Shown piece by piece: positions 42,956 through 51,766 of a stretch of 64,000 bases of DNA (its first letter is position 1; each line of letters opens with the position of its first letter). The notes under the pieces are model-generated. The model was given only the letters and a program-made list of their open reading frames with translations. It did not search any database and had not been told where the DNA came from. This DNA is from CAYVQF01 sp964454015. GTDB lineage: Bacteria; Myxococcota_A; Bradymonadia; UBA4248. The translations under genes were made by a program, and so were the position numbers. Location of the stretch: assembly GCA_964454015.1 (NCBI GenBank), contig CAYVQF010000015.1, positions 1 to 64,000 of the forward strand, given 5' to 3'.

Positions 42956-44089
42956 TCATTTGCTGCGCCCCCGCGCCGCCAGCGACAGGGAACGCACCTC
43001 CTCTTCCAGCTCATCGATGCGCTCATCCCGGGCCGCTGGCACGTCGTACTTGCAGCGCAGGCGCTCCGTGTGCTCGGCGAGAAAGATCACCAGGCCGGCA
43101 AAGCGCGTCTCGGAGAAGTTCTCGGCGACGGCACGGCGGCGCACGTCGAGCTGGTCGACCAGGCGCAGCTCCACCAGGCGCGCCAAGGGCCCGATGCAGG
43201 CCGCCAAGCCCTCCTTGGGCACGGGGGTCTCGCGCAAGTGCTTGCCGAGGGCGTCGGCCAAATATTCTGATTTGTTCACCAATTTAAACAGGGACAGGCG
43301 ATTGCTGACCTCGCTGGTGCGGATGTTGTCCACCGCGTCGAGGAGCTTGATGACCAAGGCCGCCACGGCAGGCCCTGACGGCGCGCGGTGGCCATCCTCG
43401 GCGGCGGTGCGCACCAGGTCCTGGATGTAGGCGCGGTAGACGAGCCGGTCCAGGGCCACGGCGAGGGTGAACTTGCGGTCCCTTTTGACGATGTGGGCGC
43501 CATAGGTGAAGTCCGCTTCGTCGGCCAAAAAACGGGCCAGGGACGCGATCTCGTGGGCGAAGCGCTCGCGCAGGGCCGGCGGCAGCTCCCAACGGAGCAC
43601 CTCCAGGGCCGCCTGAAAGGCCCGCCCGCTCTCGGGGGCGAAGGGCATGTCGGGGCGCACCTTCTGGGCCACCGCCGCGAAGGCGATGGAGAAGCGGTTG
43701 GTCAACAGGGAGACCGTGGTCGCCACCTCAGCGCCGAAAGTGGCGGCGATTTCATCCAAGACCACCGCCGCCTGGGCCAGGGTCTTGCTCGTGTCCTCGA
43801 CCACGTCGTGGAGCAAGGCCGCCTGGATGACCCCATCGGGTAAGCCCAAGGCGGCGGCGCGGAAGGCGATGTCAGCAGAGTGGCAGAAGGCCGACTCCAA
43901 AGTCACCTTGCGCACCTTGCCCTGCAAGCGCTCCTGGGCGAAACGAAAGGCGGGCAGGATGGTCGCCCCGAGGGCCTCGACGATGTCCTGGTCCGAGACG
44001 GGTTCCTCGTACCAGTCCATCAAGCGCTGCGAGAGGTGCAGCAAACGCTCGGAGCCGCGAAAAGAATCAGGTCGACCACCAGTAGCCAT
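42956..44089 (-). CDS. HD-domain protein of the RelA/SpoT hydrolase type
   Basis: The product is 377 aa; the ATG at 44089 has GAAGGAG upstream. The HD phosphohydrolase pattern has His70 (CHSADIAFRAAALG), H94-D95 in LLHDVVEDT and a later D in KLLDAVDNIRTS. LLHDVVEDT and the D-N-I-R element match the hydrolase half of RelA/SpoT enzymes. There is no synthetase or TGS domain, so it could be a small alarmone hydrolase or another nucleotide phosphohydrolase. It lies head to head with hydF. The C-terminus is coiled and acidic (DERIDELEEEVRSL). Confidence 0.65.
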   Translation of the reverse strand: MATGGRPDSFRGSERLLHLSQRLMDWYEEPVSDQDIVEALGATILPAFRFAQERLQGKVRKVTLESAFCHSADIAFRAAALGLPDGVIQAALLHDVVEDTSKTLAQAAVVLDEIAATFGAEVATTVSLLTNRFSIAFAAVAQKVRPDMPFAPESGRAFQAALEVLRWELPPALRERFAHEIASLARFLADEADFTYGAHIVKRDRKFTLAVALDRLVYRAYIQDLVRTAAEDGHRAPSGPAVAALVIKLLDAVDNIRTSEVSNRLSLFKLVNKSEYLADALGKHLRETPVPKEGLAACIGPLARLVELRLVDQLDVRRRAVAENFSETRFAGLVIFLAEHTERLRCKYDVPAARDERIDELEEEVRSLSLAARGRSK

Positions 44090-44337
44090 GGACGCGCTCC
44101 TTCAGCAGCATGGGGTTCAAAGAGGCGGCCGCATTGGCCGCCGTCGCCCCGCTCAGCGTTTGCACCATGGCAAACGAAGGAGCTGGGCCGATGGGGCACG
44201 AAATTACGGCATCGCCGCCCTTTTTGCACCCGAATTGTCAGCGGCGATACCACCCTTGACCTCGGCCCTCCCCATGCCCATGCTAGCCCCGGCGTCGCCC
44301 CCAGCCCCACTCGCCGCCCTCCAGCCTAGAGACATCC

Positions 44338-45576
44338 ATGAACTACCGCGCTGCGCCCAAAGGAATGCGTCTCCACATCGGCATCTTCGGACGCCGCAAC
44401 GTCGGCAAATCCAGCCTCCTCAACGCCATCACCCGCCAGCAGGTCTCCATCGTCTCGCCCGTCGCCGGCACCACCACGGACCCCGTGGAGAAGCCCATGG
44501 AGTTGCTCCCCATCGGCCCGGTGCTCTTCATCGACACGGCTGGCATCGACGACGAGGGCGACCTGGGCGAGCTGCGCGTCAGCCAGAGCCACAAAGCCTT
44601 CGAGCGCACCGAGGTGGCCCTTCTGATCACCGATGGCACCTGGACCCCCTACGACGCGGCCCTCCTCGACCGCTTCAAGGCGCGCCAGTGTCCGGTGATC
44701 CTGATCGCCAACAAGCACGACACCCACCCCGTCTCGTCGGCCCTGCAGGATGTCGCTACCCAACACGCGCTCCCTTTGGTCCACACGGTCGCCCCGACGG
44801 GTGCCGGCCTTGCCAACCTGCGCGAAGCCCTGGTCGCCGTCGTCCCGGCAGCCTTCTTGGCTCAGCCCACCATCGTCGCCGACTTGGTGCCTCCGGGGGA
44901 GATGGCCATCCTGGTGGTCCCCATCGACAAGGAAGCGCCCAAGGGGCGGCTCATCATGCCCCAGGTGCAGTCCATCCGCGACCTCCTGGACAACGACGCC
45001 ATGTGCCTGGTGGTCAAGGAGCGCGAGCTGCGGGCCGCCTTGGAGCGTCTGCGCCAGCCGCCTGCTTTGGTCGTCACGGACTCCCAAGCCTTCCTCAAAG
45101 TGGCCGCCGACACCCCCCCCAGCGTGCCCCTGACGAGCTTCTCCATTCTCTTTGCCCGCTACAAAGGCGACCTCCTCGCCATGACCGCCGGCGCCCTGGC
45201 CATCGCCAAGCTGAAGTCGGGCGATCGCATCCTCATCGCTGAGGCCTGCTCCCACCACCCCATCGGCGAAGACATCGGCCAGGTGAAGATCCCGCGCTGG
45301 CTCAGCCAATACGTGGGCGGCAAGCTCCACTTCCAGCATTGTCAGGGGCGCGACTTCCCGGAGGATCTCAGCCCCTACGCCTTGGTCATTCACTGTGGTG
45401 CCTGTACCTGGAACCGCCAGCAGGTCCTGGCCCGAGTCATGCGCTGCCAAGAAGCGGGGGTCCCCATCACCAATTACGGCATGGCCATCGCCTTCAGTCT
45501 GGGGATTTTGCAGCGCGCCTTGGCACCCTTTCCGGCGGCCCACGCCATGGTGCTCGCGCCATCGCGAGCAGACTGA
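44338..45576 (+). CDS. hydF: [FeFe]-hydrogenase maturation GTPase HydF
   Basis: The product is 412 aa. HydF binds the 2Fe precursor on a scaffold and hands it to HydA. Residues 18-25 are the GTPase P-loop GRRNVGKS, then DTAGIDDEGDLG and ANKHD. The C-terminal cluster domain holds C304-S-H306 and H352-C-G-A-C356, the CxH...HCxxC set typical of HydF. The usual partners hydE, hydG and the hydrogenase hydA are not in the window. It is followed 7 bases later by cydD, so it may be co-transcribed with an ABC exporter of thiols. The anaerobic role fits cydDC only indirectly. Confidence 0.9.
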   Translation: MNYRAAPKGMRLHIGIFGRRNVGKSSLLNAITRQQVSIVSPVAGTTTDPVEKPMELLPIGPVLFIDTAGIDDEGDLGELRVSQSHKAFERTEVALLITDGTWTPYDAALLDRFKARQCPVILIANKHDTHPVSSALQDVATQHALPLVHTVAPTGAGLANLREALVAVVPAAFLAQPTIVADLVPPGEMAILVVPIDKEAPKGRLIMPQVQSIRDLLDNDAMCLVVKERELRAALERLRQPPALVVTDSQAFLKVAADTPPSVPLTSFSILFARYKGDLLAMTAGALAIAKLKSGDRILIAEACSHHPIGEDIGQVKIPRWLSQYVGGKLHFQHCQGRDFPEDLSPYALVIHCGACTWNRQQVLARVMRCQEAGVPITNYGMAIAFSLGILQRALAPFPAAHAMVLAPSRAD

Positions 45577-45582
45577 AGCCGC

Positions 45583-47364
45583 ATGCACCTCGACCGCCGT
45601 CTCCTGGGCCTCGCACGCCACATTGCCACACCACTCGCCGGCGCCCTCGTCCTCTCCCTGCTCGGCGCTGCGGCGACGGTGGTCATGGCGATGCTCCTGG
45701 CACACCTCCTCGCCGAGGTGCATCTCCTGGGGCCGGCGGCGCTGAGCTTGACCCCCGTGCTCCTGGGCCTCACCGTCGCGGCCGTGGTGCGCGCCGCCAG
45801 CCGCGGCTGGGCCGAGAAGCTCATGCTGGGCCTGGCCCTGCCGATCAAAGCGCTTCTGCGCCAACGGCTCTTCAACAAATTGTGCCAGCTTGGCCCCTAT
45901 CACAGCGCGTCTTTTGGCCCCGGGCGCTGGCTCACCCTGGTGACCCAAGGCATCGAGGGCTTGGACCCTTGGTTCTGCCGCTATCTGCCCCAATGGCTAC
46001 TCGCCGCGACCCTGCCCCTCCTCTTCATCGGCGTTGCGACGGCTTACGACCTGCTCTCAGGGGTCATCTTGCTCGTCACGGCGCCGCTCATCCCCTTCTT
46101 CATGGTCCTCATCGGCCGCGCAGCGGCCCGGGCCAGCCAGCGACAGTGGCGCGCTTTGGGCCGCCTGGGAGCCGTCTTCCACGATCGCCTGCGCGGTCTC
46201 GAGAGCCTGCGCGTCCTCGGCGCCGTGGAGAGGACCCTGGACACCATCGCTACCACGGGTGAAAGCCACCGCAGCCGGACCATGGGGGTGCTCCGCATCG
46301 CCTTCGCTTCGGCTCTGGCTCTGGAGCTTTTGGCCAACCTGAGCGTCGCCATCGTCGCGGTAGAGATCGGTATCCGGCTCCTCTATGGCGCCTTGCCCTT
46401 CGAGAGCGCCATGGTGGTCCTGCTCTTGGCGCCAGAGGTCTACGCGCCCCTGCGCCTGCTGGGGACCCACTTCCACGGTGGCACGGCGGGCCAGGCCGCC
46501 GCAGCAGAGGCCTTCACCCTTTTGGCCGCGACACCCGATGGCGCCGCCTGCCCAGAAGCCACGCCAGCCTTGGCCCCGGCGTCGCCCTTCCCCGTGGTGT
46601 TGCGCCAGGTCTCCTTCGCCTTCCCGGCGCCCAGCGCTCCAGCGGACCTGGGGGCCGCCGCGGCGCCCCTGGTCCTCGACGGCTTGGACTTGGAAGTGCG
46701 CCGCGGCGAGTGCGTGGTGGTGCTCGGGCCTTCGGGGGCGGGCAAGTCGACGTTGTTGGCGTTGTTGCTGGGCTTGTTGCGCCCAAGCCGCGGCGAGATC
46801 CTGGCCGGTGGCCTAGGGCTAAGCCAGTGGCCCACGGAGCGTTGGCGCGCGCGGGTGGCGTGGGTGCCGCAGCGCCCGCACATCTTCAACGCCACCGTGG
46901 CGGAGAACCTGTGCCTGGGCGGCGCGCCCCGCGACGCGGCGACCCTGGAGGCGGTGGTGACGCAGGTGGGCCTGGCGGAGGTGGTCGCGGCGCTGCCTCG
47001 GGGGCTGGACACGCCACTCGGCGACGATGGGTGGCGCCTGAGCGCCGGTCAAGGACAGCGCCTGGCCCTGGCGCGGGCTCTGTTGCGCGACGCGGATTTG
47101 CTGCTCCTCGATGAGGCCACGGCCCACCTGGACGCCGAGAGCGAGGCCACCGTGGCCGAGTGCATTGCGGCGTGGCGCCGTCGCGGCGCAGTGATTTTGG
47201 TGGCCCATCGCCTGAGCGCCGTGCGCTGTGCCGACCGGGTGTGGATCCTCGAAGAAGGTCGGGTGGTTGAAGAAGGGAGCGTCGCGGCCTTGCGCCACCG
47301 CGGTGGTCGCGTTCGGGACCTGTGGGAGGCCTGGGAGCGCCATGAGGCGGAGGAGGCGACATGA
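45583..47364 (+). CDS. cydD: Thiol reductant ABC exporter subunit CydD
   Basis: The product is 593 aa. With CydC it forms the inner-membrane exporter of cysteine and glutathione needed to assemble cytochrome bd. The six-helix transmembrane half has the CydD-type blocks DPWFCRYLPQWLLA, PLIPFFMVLIG, VEIGIRLLYG and LLAPEVYAPLRLLGTHFH. The ATPase half has Walker A GPSGAGKS (about 382-389), signature LSAGQGQR (near 486) and LLLLDEATAHLD. It starts 7 bases after hydF and overlaps cydC by 4 bases (ATGA). No cydAB is in view. Confidence 0.9.
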   Translation: MHLDRRLLGLARHIATPLAGALVLSLLGAAATVVMAMLLAHLLAEVHLLGPAALSLTPVLLGLTVAAVVRAASRGWAEKLMLGLALPIKALLRQRLFNKLCQLGPYHSASFGPGRWLTLVTQGIEGLDPWFCRYLPQWLLAATLPLLFIGVATAYDLLSGVILLVTAPLIPFFMVLIGRAAARASQRQWRALGRLGAVFHDRLRGLESLRVLGAVERTLDTIATTGESHRSRTMGVLRIAFASALALELLANLSVAIVAVEIGIRLLYGALPFESAMVVLLLAPEVYAPLRLLGTHFHGGTAGQAAAAEAFTLLAATPDGAACPEATPALAPASPFPVVLRQVSFAFPAPSAPADLGAAAAPLVLDGLDLEVRRGECVVVLGPSGAGKSTLLALLLGLLRPSRGEILAGGLGLSQWPTERWRARVAWVPQRPHIFNATVAENLCLGGAPRDAATLEAVVTQVGLAEVVAALPRGLDTPLGDDGWRLSAGQGQRLALARALLRDADLLLLDEATAHLDAESEATVAECIAAWRRRGAVILVAHRLSAVRCADRVWILEEGRVVEEGSVAALRHRGGRVRDLWEAWERHEAEEAT

Positions 47365-49088
47365 GGGCCTTGGGACGCCTGTTGCGCCGCGCCGCACCGC
47401 TGCGCTGGTGGCTGGTGGGCGCCGCCCTCTTGGGCAGCGCCACCATCCTGAGCTCGGTGGCCTTGATGGGGGCTGCGGCCTTCATCGTCGCCACGGCGGC
47501 CTTGCGACCTTCCATCGCCGAGCTACACGTGGCCATCGCCGGGGTGCGCTTCTTTGGCCTGGCTCGGGGTATCTTGCGTTATCTCGAGCGCTTGGCGAGC
47601 CACAACGCCACCCTGCGCTTTCTCCTGGACTTGCGCCTGTGGTTCTTTCGCGCCCTGACCCGGCGTCCCCCTGCGGAGCGCGCCCTGCGCAGCGGCGACC
47701 TGCTCGACCGCTGGCTCGGCACCATGGACGCCCTCGAGTCTTTCTTGGCCCGCTCACTCCACGCCCCGGCCGTGGCGCTGATCACGGCCGTGGCCCTCTT
47801 TTTCATCGTCGCGGCTTACGCCCCGGCGGCCGCCTGGATCGCCCTGCTCTTCTTCGCGCTGAGCGCCTTTGTCTTGCCCCTGCTCTTCGTTCCCGGCGTG
47901 GCGCGGCGCACCCGCGACCTCGACGCGGCCCGCGCCGCCCACAGCGCCGCGTGGAGCGACGCCGTCCACGGTCTGCCGGAGCTGAGCGTTTTGGCGCTGG
48001 AGCCACGCGTGCAGCGCGACATGCACCACCACCAAACGGTCATGGCGCGCCTGCAGCGGCGTTTCGCCCGCTTGCTCGCCTGGAACCTCGCGGGCGAGTC
48101 ACTGATCCGTGACCTCGGTCTAGTGCTGATGCTGGCGCTGGTGGCGCCCCAGGTGGGCAGCGGCGTCGACGGGGTCGACCTGACGGTGATCGTCCTGGTC
48201 TATCTCGCGGCCTTCGAAGCGGTGCAGCCCATGACCCAGGTGGCCGTCCAGTGGCACAGCCATGCCCAGGCTGCCGAGCGCGTGCTCGAGGTGGGAGATG
48301 AGGTGCCGCAGAGGGCAGCAGCAGAGGTGATCTTGGCCACCCGGGATGAGGGGATGGACGTGGCGCTGGAGGCCACGCGCTTCACCTATCCCCGCGCGGC
48401 GGCCCCAGTCTTGGCGGACCTCAGTCTGCGCTGTGCGCCTGGGCAGTGGGTGGCCCTGGTCGGCGAGAGCGGGACGGGCAAGAGCACCCTGGCGCGACTG
48501 CTGCTGCGCCTGCAGACGCCGCAACAGGGGCGCATTAGCCTCGACGGGCAGCTCCTGGAGACGATCCAGGACGACAGCCTCTATCGGCAGGTGGCCTGGG
48601 TGGGGCAAGACACGCGGCTTTTTGGGGCGACCGTGGCGGAGAACCTGCGTTTGGCCGCGCCAGGGTGTGAGGCGGCGCAGGTGCAAGCGGCGCTACAGGC
48701 CTTTGGCCTGGAGGCGATCCTGGCGCGCTTTCCTCAGGGCCTGTCCCTGCCCCTGCATGACAATGGCGCGCCCTTGAGCGTTGGGCAAGGGCAGCGCCTC
48801 AGCCTGGCCATGGCGGTGCTGCGCCAGCCGCGCTTGCTCATCCTCGACGAGGCCACCTCCGCGCTGGATGCCATCGCCGAGGCGGAGGTCTATGCGGCCT
48901 TGCGGCGCTGCCTCCCGCAGGCGACGGTGCTGTGCATCACCCACCGCATCAACGCCTTGGAGCATTTCGATCAGGTCGCCCTCGTCGCCCAGGGGCGCAT
49001 CTGTGAGGCTGGCGACGCCGCTTCGCTCTTGGCGCTGCCGCATGGCCGCTTCCGCCAGGCGTGGTTGGCGCAGCGCCTGTGGTCCTAG
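47361..49088 (+). CDS. cydC: Thiol reductant ABC exporter subunit CydC
   Basis: The product is 575 aa, a half-size ABC exporter subunit partnered with CydD. The membrane part begins LRRAAPLRWWLVGAALLGSATILS and includes VRFFGLARGILRYLERLASHNATLRFL, typical of CydC. The ATP-binding half has GESGTGKST (near 368), LSVGQGQRLSLAMAVL and LLILDEATSALD. The reading frame overlaps the end of cydD by 4 bases, so the subunits are made in step. The order hydF-cydD-cydC forms one likely operon. The cytochrome bd genes that depend on it lie elsewhere. Confidence 0.9.
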   Translation: MRALGRLLRRAAPLRWWLVGAALLGSATILSSVALMGAAAFIVATAALRPSIAELHVAIAGVRFFGLARGILRYLERLASHNATLRFLLDLRLWFFRALTRRPPAERALRSGDLLDRWLGTMDALESFLARSLHAPAVALITAVALFFIVAAYAPAAAWIALLFFALSAFVLPLLFVPGVARRTRDLDAARAAHSAAWSDAVHGLPELSVLALEPRVQRDMHHHQTVMARLQRRFARLLAWNLAGESLIRDLGLVLMLALVAPQVGSGVDGVDLTVIVLVYLAAFEAVQPMTQVAVQWHSHAQAAERVLEVGDEVPQRAAAEVILATRDEGMDVALEATRFTYPRAAAPVLADLSLRCAPGQWVALVGESGTGKSTLARLLLRLQTPQQGRISLDGQLLETIQDDSLYRQVAWVGQDTRLFGATVAENLRLAAPGCEAAQVQAALQAFGLEAILARFPQGLSLPLHDNGAPLSVGQGQRLSLAMAVLRQPRLLILDEATSALDAIAEAEVYAALRRCLPQATVLCITHRINALEHFDQVALVAQGRICEAGDAASLLALPHGRFRQAWLAQRLWS

Positions 49089-49305
49089 GGGGGGGAGGGC
49101 GCGCGGCGCACGCCCAGCGGAGGTGGTCGCACGATAGGGATGGGCTATATGAATAATATATGCATCAGGCTCTAGTGATGTGCTGTAGATATTCGACAGC
49201 CAACCCTTGCGGCGTCGCCGCTCCGGCCCTACGTCTGAGAGAGCAGGCGCGGTGGTGGCGGGTGGCGGAAGCGGCTTGCTTGTGGCCGGACGAGGAGGAC
49301 GTGTG

Positions 49306-50487
49306 ATGTGGATCTTGATAGGCGTGGTGCTGGTGGTGAACGTGCTGCTGGTGCTCAACGGTCTGTTGCTGCTCAGCCGGGCGCGGCCTTTCGCAGCGGG
49401 GCGCGTTGAGGGCGCACGTGGTGCGGCGCGTGCGGGGGTGCAGGGCGGCGGGATCAGCGTGATTATCCCGGCGCGCAACGAGGCGCACAACCTGCCGGGC
49501 TTGCTGGCCACCCTACAGCGGCAGGATGCGCCGGCGTTGGAGGTCATGGTCGTGGACGACCAGTCGACGGACGAAACCGCCGCGGTTGCGCGTTCTTTTG
49601 GCGCGGCGGTGATCGAGGTGCATGAGAAGGGGGCCGGTTGGTTGGGCAAGTCTTGGGCCTGTTGGCTGGGGGCGAAGGCGGCCCGAGGGCGGACGTTGCT
49701 CTTTCTCGACGCCGACACGCGCCTGGCCGAGGACGCTCTGGCGCGGCTGATGCAGGCGCGCGAGGAGAGCGCCCCGGGGATGATGATGGTGCAGCCCTAT
49801 CACCGGACGGTGCGGGCCCATGAGCAGTTGGCGGCTTTGTTCAACGTCATCGTCGTGGCGGCCACGGGGCGCTTCTCGGCCTGGTCGGGTGGGCGTCCGG
49901 GTCAGAGCGGTTTTGGGCCGCTGGTGATGATCGATCGGGACACCTACTTTCGCGTGGGTGGGCACGAGGCGGTGCGGACGGAGGTGCTAGAGGACATTGC
50001 CCTGGCCGATGTCGCCCGGGCGCAGGGCGTGCCGGTCAGGCTGGACTTGGGCAAGACCCTGTGCAGTTTTCGAATGTATCCCAATGGGTTGGGAGATCTG
50101 GTGGAGGGCTTCTCGAAGGGGATGGCGGCTGGCGCGAGCGCGACGCCAGTGGCGGTGTTGTTGGTCTTCTCATTGTGGTTGAGCGGTGGCTTCATCACAT
50201 TGGGCGCGGCCGCCTTGGCCATGTGGCAGCCGGCGTGGCTGCTGGCCGCCTTGGTGGGTTGGGTCGCCAACAGCTTGGTCCTTCGGCATAACCTGGCGCG
50301 GGTTGGCCATTTCCGGGCATGGACTTGGGTCTTCTTTCCCGTCCCGCTCTTGGCCTTCGTCGTGTTGTTTGCGCGATCGGCGTGGTTGAAGCGTGTGCGT
50401 TCCGAGGTCCGCTGGAAGGGGCGTGCCATTCGCCTCGCCAAGGAGGGGTCGCCAGGATCTTCCCTGGTCGTCGAGGAGGTCTCGTGA
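49306..50487 (+). CDS. Family 2 glycosyltransferase, CrtQ-like
   Basis: The product is 393 aa from the ATG at 49306 (GTG 49303 also possible, closer to GGAGG). The N-terminus is a membrane helix (WILIGVVLVVNVLLVLNGLLLL). The GT-A domain shows VIIPARNEAHNLPGLL, VVDDQSTDET and LFLDADTRL with D-x-D; further on, MVQPYHRTVRAHEQLAALFN and EDIALADVARAQG fit CrtQ-type enzymes that glycosylate a carotenoid acid. Three C-terminal helices anchor it in the membrane. The next gene is CrtO-like and overlaps by 4 bases, which supports a glycolipid-like pair. No carotenoid backbone genes are seen, so the acceptor is unknown. Confidence 0.75.
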   Translation: MWILIGVVLVVNVLLVLNGLLLLSRARPFAAGRVEGARGAARAGVQGGGISVIIPARNEAHNLPGLLATLQRQDAPALEVMVVDDQSTDETAAVARSFGAAVIEVHEKGAGWLGKSWACWLGAKAARGRTLLFLDADTRLAEDALARLMQAREESAPGMMMVQPYHRTVRAHEQLAALFNVIVVAATGRFSAWSGGRPGQSGFGPLVMIDRDTYFRVGGHEAVRTEVLEDIALADVARAQGVPVRLDLGKTLCSFRMYPNGLGDLVEGFSKGMAAGASATPVAVLLVFSLWLSGGFITLGAAALAMWQPAWLLAALVGWVANSLVLRHNLARVGHFRAWTWVFFPVPLLAFVVLFARSAWLKRVRSEVRWKGRAIRLAKEGSPGSSLVVEEVS

Positions 50488-51149
50488 ACAGCGAATCGGT
50501 GCTACTTCTCATCGTCGTCAACACCGCCGCCTGGTTGGTGCTGCATCTGGGCATGGCATGGTTGTTCAGCCGGGTTGACCCCGAGCGTTTTGACCCGCGT
50601 CGCGGTTGGTATCGCAGCCGCGCTTGGGAGCGATCGGGACGGATTTGGCACACCCTCTTTCGCGTGCGGACGTGGAAGCGTGGCCTCCCTGACGGCGCGC
50701 GCTTGTTCAAACGGGGCTTTCGCAAGAAGCGCTTGCTCTCTGACGATCCTGCGTACCTCTACGCCTTCGCCCGTGAAACCTGTCGCGCTGAGCTCACCCA
50801 CATCGCCGTGATGCTGAGCTCGGCCCTCTTCTTTCTGTGGAATCCACCTGCCGTCGGCGCTTTCATGGTGCTCTACGGCGTGGCGGCCAATCTGCCTTTC
50901 ATCATCGTCCAGCGCGCCAATCGGCCTTTCGTGTTGGGGCGGGCCCAGGTCCAGGCTGGTGACAGCGGCGTGGATGGGTTGCAGGCGGCCCCAGGGGGGG
51001 CAGGCCGCCTATGGGCCGGCTTCGAGGGTGGCCTGGTCTGCTTCGGAGCAGCCCCTCCCGCTCACTCCGCGCTGAAGGTCAGCTCGGCCGGCAGCTTGCC
51101 AGGCTCCATCTCCTGCCACAGCAGCCGCTCCCCGTGCAGCTCTGCCTGA
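50484..51149 (+). CDS. CrtO-like glycosyl-carotenoid acyltransferase
   Basis: The product is 221 aa from a GTG at 50484 in a GTGA overlap with the preceding gene. It matches staphylococcal CrtO in order: a membrane helix (VLLLIVVNTAAWLVLHLGMAWLF), HTLFRVRTWKRGLPDGARLFKRGFRKK, ARETCRAELTHIAVM, a second helix (FFLWNPPAVGAFMVLYG), and NLPFIIVQRANRPFVL. This part covers about the first 150 residues, about the full size of CrtO. The remaining 70 residues look random and run 88 bases into the convergent lipoprotein gene; the natural stop may have been lost. The enzyme would add a fatty acid to a sugar placed by the CrtQ-like protein. Confidence 0.75.
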   Translation: MNSESVLLLIVVNTAAWLVLHLGMAWLFSRVDPERFDPRRGWYRSRAWERSGRIWHTLFRVRTWKRGLPDGARLFKRGFRKKRLLSDDPAYLYAFARETCRAELTHIAVMLSSALFFLWNPPAVGAFMVLYGVAANLPFIIVQRANRPFVLGRAQVQAGDSGVDGLQAAPGGAGRLWAGFEGGLVCFGAAPPAHSALKVSSAGSLPGSISCHSSRSPCSSA

Positions 51150-51742
51150 AAGATGCGCCCGCTCTCGTCGGCGTCTCCGCAGTGCTCAAAGCTCGGCGGC
51201 GCGCCGGGATTGGCGTCGTCGTAGCAAGTGATGGAGGTGTAGATCCGCAGGTAGACGTGGAGGGGCTGGTCGATGTTGACGTCGATGTCGTAGCAGTCGC
51301 AGCCCTGCACAGCGCGCGTCGCATAGAGCTGATGGGGCCACAATTGGGTGTAAGTCCCTCCAGAGGCCACCACCTGGGCCGCAGGTCGCGGCGGCGCGCA
51401 GAGAGCGCAGGGAAAGTCTTCTTCGGGATCATCGGGACAAGAGGTCATGCAGAAAGGCATGAAGAGGTGGCAAGACGGCCCGCTTTGGCTGTCGAGGTGA
51501 CAGAAGAAAGGACTGCCAAAGGTGACATCCAAGTAGACCGGACTCTTGAAGGGGTTGGTGAAGGTGAAGAGCGTCTCCCCGGGGGGCTCGGTGCTGTCCG
51601 GCACCAGGTCGTTCTCTGCGAGGTCGTTCCCCTGGTCTGGCTCCGTGACCTCGGGCTTGGGGTCCTCGGCGCGCACCTTGTCTTCACAGCCCACGGCCAC
51701 CCACAGCAGCATCAAGCACAAAATCGTTGATAATCGTCGCAT
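51062..51742 (-). CDS. Surface lipoprotein with acidic linker and disulfide-rich body
   Basis: The product is 226 aa from the ATG at 51742 (GGGAGAAG upstream). A signal peptide ends VAVGCED, so the Cys is lipidated. An acidic linker with D/E/P pairs (DPKPEVTEPDQGNDLAENDLVPD) exposes the body, which has several cysteine clusters (FCHLDS, CHLFMPFCMTSCPDD, CALCAPP, GCDCYD, HCGD). No domain recognised. It lies 24 bases downstream of a similar lipoprotein on the same strand, so both are probably one operon. Confidence 0.65.
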   Translation of the reverse strand: MRRLSTILCLMLLWVAVGCEDKVRAEDPKPEVTEPDQGNDLAENDLVPDSTEPPGETLFTFTNPFKSPVYLDVTFGSPFFCHLDSQSGPSCHLFMPFCMTSCPDDPEEDFPCALCAPPRPAAQVVASGGTYTQLWPHQLYATRAVQGCDCYDIDVNIDQPLHVYLRIYTSITCYDDANPGAPPSFEHCGDADESGRIFQAELHGERLLWQEMEPGKLPAELTFSAE

Positions 51743-51766
51743 GGTTCTTCTCCCAAAGTTCATAAC

